Below, piece by piece: positions 39,153 to 46,598 of a stretch of DNA of 64,000 bases. The translations under genes were made by a program, and so were the position numbers. The stretch comes from Bacteroides fragilis (lineage in GTDB: Bacteria > Bacteroidota > Bacteroidia > Bacteroidales > DTGW01), in NCBI GenBank assembly GCA_945889005.1, contig CAMDBI010000009.1, positions 1 to 64,000 of the forward strand, given 5' to 3'. Numbering within the stretch: the stretch's first letter is position 1; each line of letters opens with the position of its first letter. Below the pieces are notes generated by a model. That model searched no databases. It was given only the letters and a program-made list of their open reading frames with translations, and had not been told where the DNA came from.

Positions 39153-40349
39153 CTAATAGCTCTTATTCAAAAGGCTTCCATCGCCATAGCTCAAGAATCG
39201 GAAATCGTTTACGAGCGCATAATCATAAACCCGCCTCCAATCGCCGCCAATAAAGGCTGCAACTAGCAACAATAGTGTACTTTGTGGTTGATGAAAATTT
39301 GTAATTAATCGGTCTACCATACGAAACCGATAGCCTGGTACTATCATTATTTGTGTTTGGGCATGTATTGTTTCTAAGCCCTCGTTTTTCATGTGGTTTA
39401 TTAAAGCCGATATTGCAGTGTGTGCATTGATCGATTGCTCGAGCTCATATACTTCCCATTGCTCGATAAAAGTCGATAAGTGTCCGTTTTTGATTAATTT
39501 AACACCGATCCAATAAATACTTTCGAGGGTGCGAAGAGTTGTGGTGCCTACAGATGTTATATTTCCAAGGTGAGATAGTATATCATTCAATCCACCCAAA
39601 GAAACCACAAATTGTTCGGTGTGCATCACGTGTTTCGAAACATCGTCTTCTTTAACGGGTTTAAAAGTTCCGGCTCCAACATGTAAAGTAATAGTCGAAA
39701 ATTTGATATTTTTTGATTCCAACTTTTCGATAATTACGGGTGTAATATGCAATCCGGCTGTTGGGGCAGCTACCGAACCTCGGTGCTGTGAGTAAATAGT
39801 CTGGTAACGTTGTTGATCAATGGATTCGTCGCTTCGGTTGAGATAAGGCGGAATGGGAATATGCCCAAATAGTTCGAGTATTTCGGAAAAAGTCAATGAA
39901 TTGCCCGACCAACTGAATTCGATCAATTGCCAATCGTCGTGATGCTCTAACCTATTTGCATTTAGTACAATACCATCGTGTTCGAGTTTCAAGGAGCCTT
40001 CTTTCCATTTCTTCGAGTTGCCAACAATACATTTCCATTGACATTTGTCTTTTTTCGAGAAAACAGTATCGAAACTTTCGCCAATAGGTTCTAAGCAAAA
40101 AATCTCGACCATTGCTCCGGTTTCTTTATAAAACAACAATCGTGCCTGTACTACCTTGGTGTCGTTAGCTACCAGCAAGCCATCGGGCGGCACAAAATCG
40201 GACAAATGGAAAAAAATATTTTTTGAAATAACGCCTTCGTTGTAGACCAATAGCTGTGATTCGTCTCTGCGTTCCAAAGGGTAACGAGCAATACGTTCGT
40301 CGGGCAATGAATAGGTAAAATCGTTAATCAATATTTTATTGGCTTGCAT
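39153..40349 (-). CDS. queA: S-adenosylmethionine:tRNA ribosyltransferase-isomerase
   Basis: A 398-residue QueA, somewhat longer than the usual 340-350. Recognisable parts are FTYSLPDERIARYPLERRDESQLLVY at the N-terminus (cores YSLPDERIARYPLERRD), GLLVANDTKVVQARLLF, HRGSVAAPTAGLHITP and LHVGAGTFKPVKEDDVSKHVMHTE (core HVGAGTFKPV), ending MVDRLITNFHQPQSTLLLLVAAFIG. It transfers the ribosyl part of AdoMet to preQ1 in tRNA to make epoxyqueuosine. The extra length sits in the middle beta region. It is convergent with sucD and divergent from the DUF2027 gene. Confidence 0.95.
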   Translation of the reverse strand: MQANKILINDFTYSLPDERIARYPLERRDESQLLVYNEGVISKNIFFHLSDFVPPDGLLVANDTKVVQARLLFYKETGAMVEIFCLEPIGESFDTVFSKKDKCQWKCIVGNSKKWKEGSLKLEHDGIVLNANRLEHHDDWQLIEFSWSGNSLTFSEILELFGHIPIPPYLNRSDESIDQQRYQTIYSQHRGSVAAPTAGLHITPVIIEKLESKNIKFSTITLHVGAGTFKPVKEDDVSKHVMHTEQFVVSLGGLNDILSHLGNITSVGTTTLRTLESIYWIGVKLIKNGHLSTFIEQWEVYELEQSINAHTAISALINHMKNEGLETIHAQTQIMIVPGYRFRMVDRLITNFHQPQSTLLLLVAAFIGGDWRRVYDYALVNDFRFLSYGDGSLLNKSY

Positions 40350-40377
40350 GGCTTTATCGTGTTCCGTTTTTTATTTG

Positions 40378-40385
40378 TAAGTTTG
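40378..40385 (+). promoter_or_regulatory. Promoter -7 box of the DUF2027-Smr gene
   Basis: TAAGTTTG fits TAnnTTTG and lies 15 bp before ATG 40401. This supports that start over an open frame extending upstream into the queA start. A -33 box at normal spacing is not obvious. Confidence 0.5.
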
Positions 40386-40400
40386 CCAAAAATACAGAAT

Positions 40401-41444
40401 ATGCAATTATCTAAAGGCGATAAAGTAAAATTTTTAAATGATATTGGTGGTGGCGTGGTGGCTAAGGTTATTGATGCCAAAACAGTGCTTATTACCGACA
40501 ACGATGGCTTCGAAGCTCCTTTCCTTATGTCTGACCTTGTGTTGATCGAAGATTTTAAACCAAAAGTGTTTGCTAAGCCCGATTATAAACAACAAGCGGT
40601 TGTACAAAACCAGCATGTTGTCGAAAATTCAAAGAAAGCTAGCATTTCGAAACTCAAAGCACAGGAAGTAAAAGTATTTTTGGCTATTGTGCCCAAAAAC
40701 GATTTGAGTTCGCCTGCATTGAGCTTCGATTTGTATTTGCTCAACGATGGAAGTATGGGATGTTACTTTGTTGCAACCTACGACAAAGCCGGAAAGCAGC
40801 GCCTCATTGACAAAGGAGAGGTCGAACCCGACACATCGCTTTTGTTGACCAACATTTCCAAAACTCGGTTACAGGAATATGCCGCTATAAATCTTCAACT
40901 GATTTTTTTCGACGAAAACGATTTCCAATTAGAAAAACCTTTGGTATTTAACTATCCGATTGATGCTATGAATATTGCTAAGTCTATTTTATTTACCGAA
41001 AACGATTATTTCGACGAAAAAGCATTGGTGATTAATTTAAAAGCTGTCGCAAAGCCCGAAAATTATTCAATAAAAGAGGTCGATCTCAACAAAGTAATTG
41101 CCGAGAAAGAACAATCGACTTTTGTAAAAAAGAAAATTGAGAAGATCGACAAACAATGCGAAATGGAGGAAATTGATCTGCATATAGAGGAAATAGTAGA
41201 TAATCATAGCCTTATGGAACCGGGCGAGATTATAACGATTCAACTTGCACGCTTCACCACAGCGCTCGAAACTGCTATGAATGCCAAAACAAAACGAATT
41301 GTGTTTATACATGGTGTTGGCAATGGAAAGCTAAAATTCGAGCTGCGTAAAACGCTCGATCAAAAATATTCATTTCTCAAATACCAGGATGCATCTTTTG
41401 CCGAATATGGCTTTGGAGCAACTATGGTGATAATAAAATCGTGA
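40401..41444 (+). CDS. DUF2027 protein with C-terminal Smr domain
   Basis: A 347-residue Bacteroidota protein. The N-terminus (MQLSKGDKVKFLNDIGGGVV) is an SH3-like/KOW-type barrel, followed by a beta-rich DUF2027 region (SFDLYLLNDGSMGCYFVATY, core YLLNDGSMGCYFV). The C-terminal Smr domain has EIDLHIEEI near 270 and the loop FIHGVGNGKLK near 312, resembling the H-G-x-G-x-G-x-L motif of MutS2 and Smr nucleases. It may act on branched DNA or on mRNA of colliding ribosomes, but the family function is not established. ATG 40401 is preferred because it follows the -7 box. Its TGA stop lies inside the first unit of the 7-bp tandem repeat. Confidence 0.85.
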   Translation: MQLSKGDKVKFLNDIGGGVVAKVIDAKTVLITDNDGFEAPFLMSDLVLIEDFKPKVFAKPDYKQQAVVQNQHVVENSKKASISKLKAQEVKVFLAIVPKNDLSSPALSFDLYLLNDGSMGCYFVATYDKAGKQRLIDKGEVEPDTSLLLTNISKTRLQEYAAINLQLIFFDENDFQLEKPLVFNYPIDAMNIAKSILFTENDYFDEKALVINLKAVAKPENYSIKEVDLNKVIAEKEQSTFVKKKIEKIDKQCEMEEIDLHIEEIVDNHSLMEPGEIITIQLARFTTALETAMNAKTKRIVFIHGVGNGKLKFELRKTLDQKYSFLKYQDASFAEYGFGATMVIIKS

Positions 41445-41604
41445 ACAGTGAACAGTGAACAGTGAACAGTGAACCGTGGACAGTGAACAGTGAACCGTGG
41501 ACAGTGAACAGTGAATAGTGGACAGTGAACCGTGGACAGTGAACTAAAGTTCACGAACCACGGTTCACGGTTCACGAACCACGGTTCACGAACCACGGTT
41601 CACG
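41441..41604. repeat. 7-bp minisatellite with inverted second half, directly before rnpB
   Basis: Fifteen tandem 7-bp units of GTGAACA and variants (GTGAACC, GTGGACA, GTGAATA) run from 41441 to 41544. After TAAA, eight units in the opposite sense (GGTTCAC, GAACCAC) run from 41549 to 41603. The halves can fold into a long hairpin. No TAnnTTTG box occurs inside it, so the rnpB promoter is not where expected. Confidence 0.9.
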
Positions 41605-41613
41605 AAATTTAAA

Positions 41614-41967
41614 AAGCGGGCCGTCCTGTCGATCCAAACTCACTTTGGGTAGGAAAGTCCGGGCAGCATAGGACACCATGCTTCCTAACGGGAAGATGGT
41701 CGTGAGGTTGTGTAAGTGTAACAGAAAATAACCGCCCGGTTTCGATCGGGTAAGGGTGAAAAGGTGGGGTAAGAGCCCACCGGGGCTTTGGCGACAAAGT
41801 TGCCGTACACTCCATGGGCTGTAAGGTCATGTATACCGGCGTTTGAGGGTTGTCCACCCGATGCCGGAGGGTAGACTGCTAACGATCAGGCTGGCAACAG
41901 TCTGGCTAGATAAATGACAGGAGTCCCCGAGCAATTGGGAACACAGAACCCGGCTTACAGGTCCGCT
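41614..41967 (+). ncRNA. rnpB: RNase P RNA (class A)
   Basis: Conserved bacterial RNase P RNA elements are present in order: GAGGAAAGTCCGGGC-like GGAAAGTCCGGGC near 41650, ACAGAAAATAACCGCC near 41720, GGTAAGGGTGAAAAGGTGGGGTAAGAGCCCACC (cores GGGTGAAAAGGTG and GGTAAGAGCCCACC), AGATAAATGACAG near 41910, and ACAGAACCCGGCTTACAGGTC near the end. The first and last bases pair (AGCGGGCC with GGTCCGCTT) and a T-run follows. It processes tRNA 5' leaders with RnpA. Ends are estimated from the terminal helix. Confidence 0.95.
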
Positions 41968-41971
41968 TTTT

Positions 41972-42490
41972 TTATATTTCCCAACGAACTATCTCGGTCA
42001 GCATTTTGCGACTGGCAGTGTGACGGTTCGGATTGCACTGGTCGTCGGGATAACCTATGGGCAACATCACAATGGGTTCAATATGACTGGGCAAATTCAA
42101 GGTGTCAATTGTTTTTTGCTTATCGAAATTACAAACCCAACATGTTGCCAAGCCCAAACTGGTTGCTGCCAATGTCATGTGATCAACAGCTATAGTAACA
42201 TCGACATCGGCATGGTCTTTACCATCGGCTCGTTTCCAACTCATGCTATGGTCGGCACAAGCAACTATAACCAATGGCACCTCCTTGAACCATTCACGGG
42301 TATAGCATGCCTTAATCTTTTGCAAATCGTCTTCTTTTCGAAGCACATACAACAACCATGGTTGCTTGTTGGTAGCCGAGGGAGCTATACGAGCAGCTTC
42401 TAAAATGGCAAACAGTTTTTCTTTTTCAACTTCCTGTTTCTTATAAAGTCGCGATGAATATCGCTGCCGGGCTAATTGAATGAAATCCAT
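41972..42490 (-). CDS. Nitroreductase family protein
   Basis: A 172-residue FMN-dependent nitroreductase-like protein. The N-terminus (LARQRYSSRLYKKQEV) has the RxSxR-type FMN phosphate contact, PSATNKQPWLLYVL follows near 37-50, and the C-terminus shows GLATCWVCNFD and PIVMLPIGYP, typical of the family. It should use NAD(P)H to reduce nitro or quinone compounds or act in flavin chemistry; the substrate is unknown. It is among the shorter members. Its stop lies 4 bp beyond the rnpB end in a convergent arrangement, so the rnpB T-run may terminate both. Confidence 0.9.
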   Translation of the reverse strand: MDFIQLARQRYSSRLYKKQEVEKEKLFAILEAARIAPSATNKQPWLLYVLRKEDDLQKIKACYTREWFKEVPLVIVACADHSMSWKRADGKDHADVDVTIAVDHMTLAATSLGLATCWVCNFDKQKTIDTLNLPSHIEPIVMLPIGYPDDQCNPNRHTASRKMLTEIVRWEI

Positions 42491-42491
42491 A

Positions 42492-42541
42492 AATTAATGA
42501 CTAATTACAAATTACTAATGACAAATTACTAATTACTAATT
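42492..42541. repeat. TAATTAGTCATTAGTAATT-type dispersed repeat
   Basis: Runs of ACTAATTACAAATTACTAATGACAAATTACTAATT-like words (cores ACTAATTAC and ATTACTAATGACAAATTAC) just upstream of the nitroreductase gene. The same word family appears at about 43684-43710, 48829-48860 and 51358-51391, always between genes. Confidence 0.6.
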
Positions 42542-42629
42542 GAATGAGAGAACTACAAATGTGAAAATGTGAAAATGATTTCTACGTTTCAACTGCTGTC
42601 TTCCGTCTTCAGACTTTCAACTTTATAAA

Positions 42630-43448
42630 CTATAACCCATTCACCGTTTGTCTAATTTTAACTAATCGACTCAACAAGCCTTCGAGCAAATCTAAATGTA
42701 ACATATTAGCGCCATCGGACTTTGCTATAGAAGGATTGGGGTGAGTTTCGATAAAAAGACCATCGGCACCAACTGCAATGGCAGCACGAGCAATGGTTTC
42801 GATCATATCGGGTCGGCCACCCGAAACCCCTGAGCTTTGGTTGGGTTGCTGCAATGAATGAGTACAATCCATTATTACCGGGCAACCAAACGATTTCATG
42901 GTTGGAATGCCTCTAAAGTCGACAATAAGATCCTGATAGCCAAATTGAGTGCCACGGTCGGTAAGCATTACACGTTTGTTGCCACAGTCTATAACTTTCT
43001 GCATTGCAAATAGCATCGACTCGGGCGACATAAACTGTCCTTTTTTAATATTAACCATTAACCCAGTTTTAGCAGCAGCAATCAATAAGTCGGTTTGACG
43101 TGCCAAGAAAGCCGGAATCTGAAGCGCATCGACATATTGCGACGAAACCAGTGCATCTTCGGGGCTGTGGATGTCAGTAATTACAGGTACTTCGTATATT
43201 TCTCTAACCCGGTCCAGTACTTTAAGTGCCTCGGCATCGCCAATGCCTGTAAATGAATCGACTTTCGATCTGTTTGCTTTTTTAAACGACGATTTAAAAA
43301 TTAATGGAATTTCGAGCTTATCGCATATTTCTACAATACGCTCGGCAGTGGTATAGGTTATGTCTTCATTTTCGACCACGCAAGGTCCTGCAATCAAAAA
43401 GAAATTTCCACTTTTGCTGTGCCTGATGTTTTCAAGGGTGTTTATCAT
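42630..43448 (-). CDS. kdsA: 3-deoxy-8-phosphooctulonate synthase (KDO-8-P synthase)
   Basis: A 272-residue KdsA. Landmarks are FFLIAGPCVVENED at the N-terminus, FKSSFKKANRSKVDSFTGIG near 50-70, VITDIHSP near 93 and MLTDRGTQFGYQDLIVD near 160. SGVSGGRPDMIETIARA near 205 and FIETHPNPS near 232 complete the set. It condenses arabinose-5-phosphate with PEP to make KDO-8-P for lipopolysaccharide core synthesis, confirming a Gram-negative envelope. It stands alone between repeats-rich intergenic regions of about 140 and 260 bp. Confidence 0.96.
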   Translation of the reverse strand: MINTLENIRHSKSGNFFLIAGPCVVENEDITYTTAERIVEICDKLEIPLIFKSSFKKANRSKVDSFTGIGDAEALKVLDRVREIYEVPVITDIHSPEDALVSSQYVDALQIPAFLARQTDLLIAAAKTGLMVNIKKGQFMSPESMLFAMQKVIDCGNKRVMLTDRGTQFGYQDLIVDFRGIPTMKSFGCPVIMDCTHSLQQPNQSSGVSGGRPDMIETIARAAIAVGADGLFIETHPNPSIAKSDGANMLHLDLLEGLLSRLVKIRQTVNGL

Positions 43449-43683
43449 ATTTTATTTGAGGTTAATTATTTCGGTAATACTTCATTTTTTGCTTGAAGAT
43501 GGAAGTCAGAATACCGAAGCCAGAAGTAACTACTCTTCCGACTTCCGACTTTCGTCCTCTAACTTCTACAAAAATAGGAGTAGAACCATTATTTCATTTA
43601 TATTTTTTACTTTTCTCTTATTTTTATTATCACATCTCATTTCTTCCGCTTTTTAAAATTTCCTAATTCCTCATTCTTCATTC

Positions 43684-43708
43684 TACATTAGTCATTAGTA
43701 ATTAGTAA
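43684..43708. repeat. TTAGTCATTAGTAATTAGTAATTA dispersed repeat copy
   Basis: Member of the TAATTAGTCATTAGTAATT word family, at the 3' end of rarA. The rest of the 43449-43683 gap holds the GAAGATGGAAGTCAGAA/CTTCCGACTTCCGAC inverted words and no gene. Confidence 0.6.
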
Positions 43709-44995
43709 TTAATATCCATACTTGCCTTTCCACAAAGCCGATAGCCACTTTTGGTTTTCCGTTTCACGTGCATTTTTTTGAGGTTTATACAAACAAGTAT
43801 TTTTAATACCATCGGGCAAAAATTCTTGTTCGGCAAAGTTATTATTAAAATCGTGAGCATATTTATAACCCATCCCGTAATTGAGTTCTTTCATAAGCTT
43901 TGTTGGCGCATTGCGAATATCGAGCGGCACCGGCAAATCACCTGTCCTTCTCACTAGTTCAATTGCCTGATCGATCGAAAGGTATGCCGAATTGCTTTTG
44001 GGCGAAGTAGCCAAATAAATAGCAGTTTGCGAAAGTATAATACGAGCCTCGGGCATACCAATAACATGTATAGCCTGAAAACAGGAGTTGGCCATAAGCA
44101 AAGCATTGGGATTGGCAAGGCCGATATCCTCAGCAGCTAGTATAACTAAGCGACGGGCAATAAATTCAATATCTTCGCCACCCTCGAGCATACGAGCCAA
44201 ATAGTACACCGCAGCATTGGGGTCGCTACCCCTAATACTTTTTATAAAAGCTGAAATAATATCGTAATGTTGCTCTCCCTGTTTGTCGTACATAGCAAGA
44301 TTTTGCTGTACAAGCTCCAATACTTTATCGTTGGTAATAATTATCGTCCCCTCATCTTCGTTCGACAGGGCATTTACAACCAGTTCAAGGGCATTGAGCA
44401 GTTTGCGGGCATCGCCACCCGAGATACGAAGCAATGCCTCGCTTTCTTCAAGTATAATCGTATGCTGCTTCAGTTCAAAGTCTTTTGTAATGGCTTGTTG
44501 CGCAATTGCAATAAGTTCATCTTTCGAAAGAGATTTGAGCACATAAACCTGACAGCGCGAAAGCAAAGGGGTAATAACCTCGAACGATGGATTTTCGGTA
44601 GTAGCACCTATGAGTGTTACAATTCCTTTTTCAACTGCACCCAATAAGCTATCCTGTTGCGATTTGCTAAAACGGTGAATTTCATCGATAAACAAAATGG
44701 GAGAGGGCTTACTAAAAAATTGTTGACTTTTAGCACTCTCAATGGTTTCGCGTACATCTTTGACCCCGGCATGAACGGCACTCAATTGGTAAAAAGGCCG
44801 ATCGAGCTCACGAGCCAACAGGTTTGCCAAAGTGGTTTTGCCTACTCCCGGAGGGCCCCATAAAAGTAATGAAGGAATAGTCCCGGCATCGAGATTTTTG
44901 CGCAATGCACCTTTAGAACCAATAATATGGCTCTGCCCAACATACTCATCGAGAGTTTTGGGGCGCATGCGATCGGGAAGGGGTTGGTTGCTCAA
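43709..44995 (-). CDS. rarA: Replication-associated recombination protein RarA (MgsA) AAA+ ATPase
   Basis: A 428-residue RarA. Clamp-loader-like AAA+ core with LLWGPPGVGKTTLANLLA (Walker A) near 43-60, FIDEIHRFSKSQQDSLL (Walker B) near 100-116, GATTENPSFEV (sensor 1) near 130 and SGGDARKLLNALE (sensor 2). It is followed by the helical tetramerisation domain (SIRGSDPNAAVYYLARMLEGGED, YLATSPKSNSAY). It acts at stalled replication forks. Upstream towards kdsA are 260 bp with dispersed repeats and no gene. It is divergent from the DUF6588 gene. Confidence 0.95.
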   Translation of the reverse strand: MSNQPLPDRMRPKTLDEYVGQSHIIGSKGALRKNLDAGTIPSLLLWGPPGVGKTTLANLLARELDRPFYQLSAVHAGVKDVRETIESAKSQQFFSKPSPILFIDEIHRFSKSQQDSLLGAVEKGIVTLIGATTENPSFEVITPLLSRCQVYVLKSLSKDELIAIAQQAITKDFELKQHTIILEESEALLRISGGDARKLLNALELVVNALSNEDEGTIIITNDKVLELVQQNLAMYDKQGEQHYDIISAFIKSIRGSDPNAAVYYLARMLEGGEDIEFIARRLVILAAEDIGLANPNALLMANSCFQAIHVIGMPEARIILSQTAIYLATSPKSNSAYLSIDQAIELVRRTGDLPVPLDIRNAPTKLMKELNYGMGYKYAHDFNNNFAEQEFLPDGIKNTCLYKPQKNARETENQKWLSALWKGKYGY

Positions 44996-45101
44996 TACTT
45001 TTATTTTTTTGCGAATATGCTAATTTATACAATACTTAAAACAATTTTGTATTTTTTTATGAAAAAAAATGAAATCGTCTGTTGATATTTTTTTTTTACT
45101 G

Positions 45102-45135
45102 TTTTGATTATATCTAAATAATATTTATACATTTG
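45102..45135 (+). promoter_or_regulatory. Promoter of the DUF6588 gene
   Basis: TTTTG at 45102-45106 (-33) and TACATTTG at 45128-45135 (-7), spacer 21 bp. The -7 box covers the TTG at 45133 where the frame first opens, so ATG 45163 is the start. Confidence 0.7.
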
Positions 45136-45162
45136 TTAAACAAACTTAAAATATCTAAAAAA

Positions 45163-46491
45163 ATGAAGAAAATATTTATTATCTTATTCATGGTTATTTG
45201 CTTTAACAACTTTAAAGCATATTCCCAATTTGAACAATTGAGTCAATTAATTCAATCTGGTGTTACTGATGCAGAAAAACTTTCAGGAGCTTATTTAAAA
45301 CCTATTACAACTGGATTTATATTCGGAATGGGTAATGGTTGGTACAATACAGCCAAAACTCATAAACTTGGTGGTTTTGACATAGGTTTTGGGGTTGGAT
45401 ATGTTACAGCACCTGCTTCTGCAAAGAATTTTAATATTAAGGACTTAAAATTAAATGCTATTCAGTTGACAGATTCTTCAAAAACTATGGCTCCTACTAT
45501 TTTTGGGAATACTGAAAACAATTTAACAATTCGGATTAAACAGCAATTATCTTTCAGTGTTGAAAATATTACTTCTATTGTAAATGAAGCAACATCAGAA
45601 TACCAATTAACAGGTCCCCAAAAAGACATATTAAATCAAATATTAACATCTCAAACAGCATCAACATTAACAACTAAGACTTTTCAAATTGATCAAGAAA
45701 TTACAAGCTTTGATTTAAAAGGTCTAAAAGGATATGTTGGAGATATGCCTCTGCCAGAAGAATATCTTGGAGTACCGGAAGTAACTTTGTTACAGGCCGC
45801 AGTTGGTTTACCATTAGATTTCGAAGTTGGTGTTCGATATGTCCCAACACTTTCTTTTAGTGGATGGAATTTTAATCAAATAGGATTTCAGGTAAAACAT
45901 GAATTTAAAAGATGGATTCCTGGTTTTAAGACAGTACCTATTGATGTTTCAGCTTTACTTGGATATAATCACATGGCATTTTATACAGATAATCTAGATT
46001 ATAACTCTATGCTTCCTATAAATTCTGCTAGTTTTATTCGAGATAATTCTTTCACATTGTTTAATGATCAAAAATTTTCTACAACTATTAATAGTTTTAC
46101 TACACAAATAATAATTTCTAAAAAATTATTAATATTTACTCCTTATATTGGTTTTGGTTTTACGTCTGGTTCATTTAATATGGGATTCAAAGGACATTAT
46201 GCAATTCCAGGTGTTGCCTTAGATAAGAATGCTTTAAAAACATCTGCTTTAAATAATACACCAATTAATGAACTTGTTAAACCAGCATTAGTAGATCCCA
46301 ATAGTACTGAATATGTTTTCCTTGTAAAACCTGAAAATAAAAAAGATCCTATTACAATTAAAGATAATGCTACAGCAATGAATGCTACTGTAGGTTTTAG
46401 ATTGCAGCTATTATTATTATCATTGAACTTACAATATACAATCCAGCCATATGCAATGTATCACTTTGGAATGGGTTTTAGTTTCAGATAA
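45163..46491 (+). CDS. DUF6588 family outer-membrane protein
   Basis: A 442-residue secreted protein. MKKIFIILFMVICFNNFKAYSQ (first 22 residues, cleaved near AYSQ-F) is a clear signal peptide. The mature protein resembles Bacteroidota DUF6588: long-barrel beta pattern with repeated Gly/aromatic strands (FDIGFGVGYVTAP, LDFEVGVRYVPTLSFSGW, YIGFGFTSGSFNMGFKG) and a C-terminal strand ending HFGMGFSFR. That ending fits barrel insertion by the BAM complex. Function is unknown. The gene has its own promoter and terminator, so it is monocistronic. Confidence 0.75.
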   Translation: MKKIFIILFMVICFNNFKAYSQFEQLSQLIQSGVTDAEKLSGAYLKPITTGFIFGMGNGWYNTAKTHKLGGFDIGFGVGYVTAPASAKNFNIKDLKLNAIQLTDSSKTMAPTIFGNTENNLTIRIKQQLSFSVENITSIVNEATSEYQLTGPQKDILNQILTSQTASTLTTKTFQIDQEITSFDLKGLKGYVGDMPLPEEYLGVPEVTLLQAAVGLPLDFEVGVRYVPTLSFSGWNFNQIGFQVKHEFKRWIPGFKTVPIDVSALLGYNHMAFYTDNLDYNSMLPINSASFIRDNSFTLFNDQKFSTTINSFTTQIIISKKLLIFTPYIGFGFTSGSFNMGFKGHYAIPGVALDKNALKTSALNNTPINELVKPALVDPNSTEYVFLVKPENKKDPITIKDNATAMNATVGFRLQLLLLSLNLQYTIQPYAMYHFGMGFSFR

Positions 46492-46511
46492 TAAAATCAA
46501 AAAACAATTTC

Positions 46512-46543
46512 AAAAACCCCAACTCAAACGGTTGGGGTTTTTT
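46512..46543 (+). terminator. Intrinsic terminator after the DUF6588 gene
   Basis: AAAACCCCAAC and GTTGGGGTTTT form a strong stem with a 7-nt loop followed by T residues, 20 bp after the stop. Confidence 0.9.
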
Positions 46544-46544
46544 G

Positions 46545-46574
46545 TTGCATGCTTGCCAAAAAATGATAAATTTG
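46545..46574 (+). promoter_or_regulatory. Promoter of the relA/spoT gene
   Basis: TTG at 46545-46547 (-33) and TAAATTTG at 46567-46574 (-7), spacer 19 bp; the ATG lies 24 bp downstream. Confidence 0.6.
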
Positions 46575-46598
46575 TAGTGCTATCAGATTATACAACGA

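Noticed and set aside
41441-41604. Possible CRISPR array
   Set aside because: Units are 7 bp, contiguous, without spacers, and the second half is inverted. It is a minisatellite.
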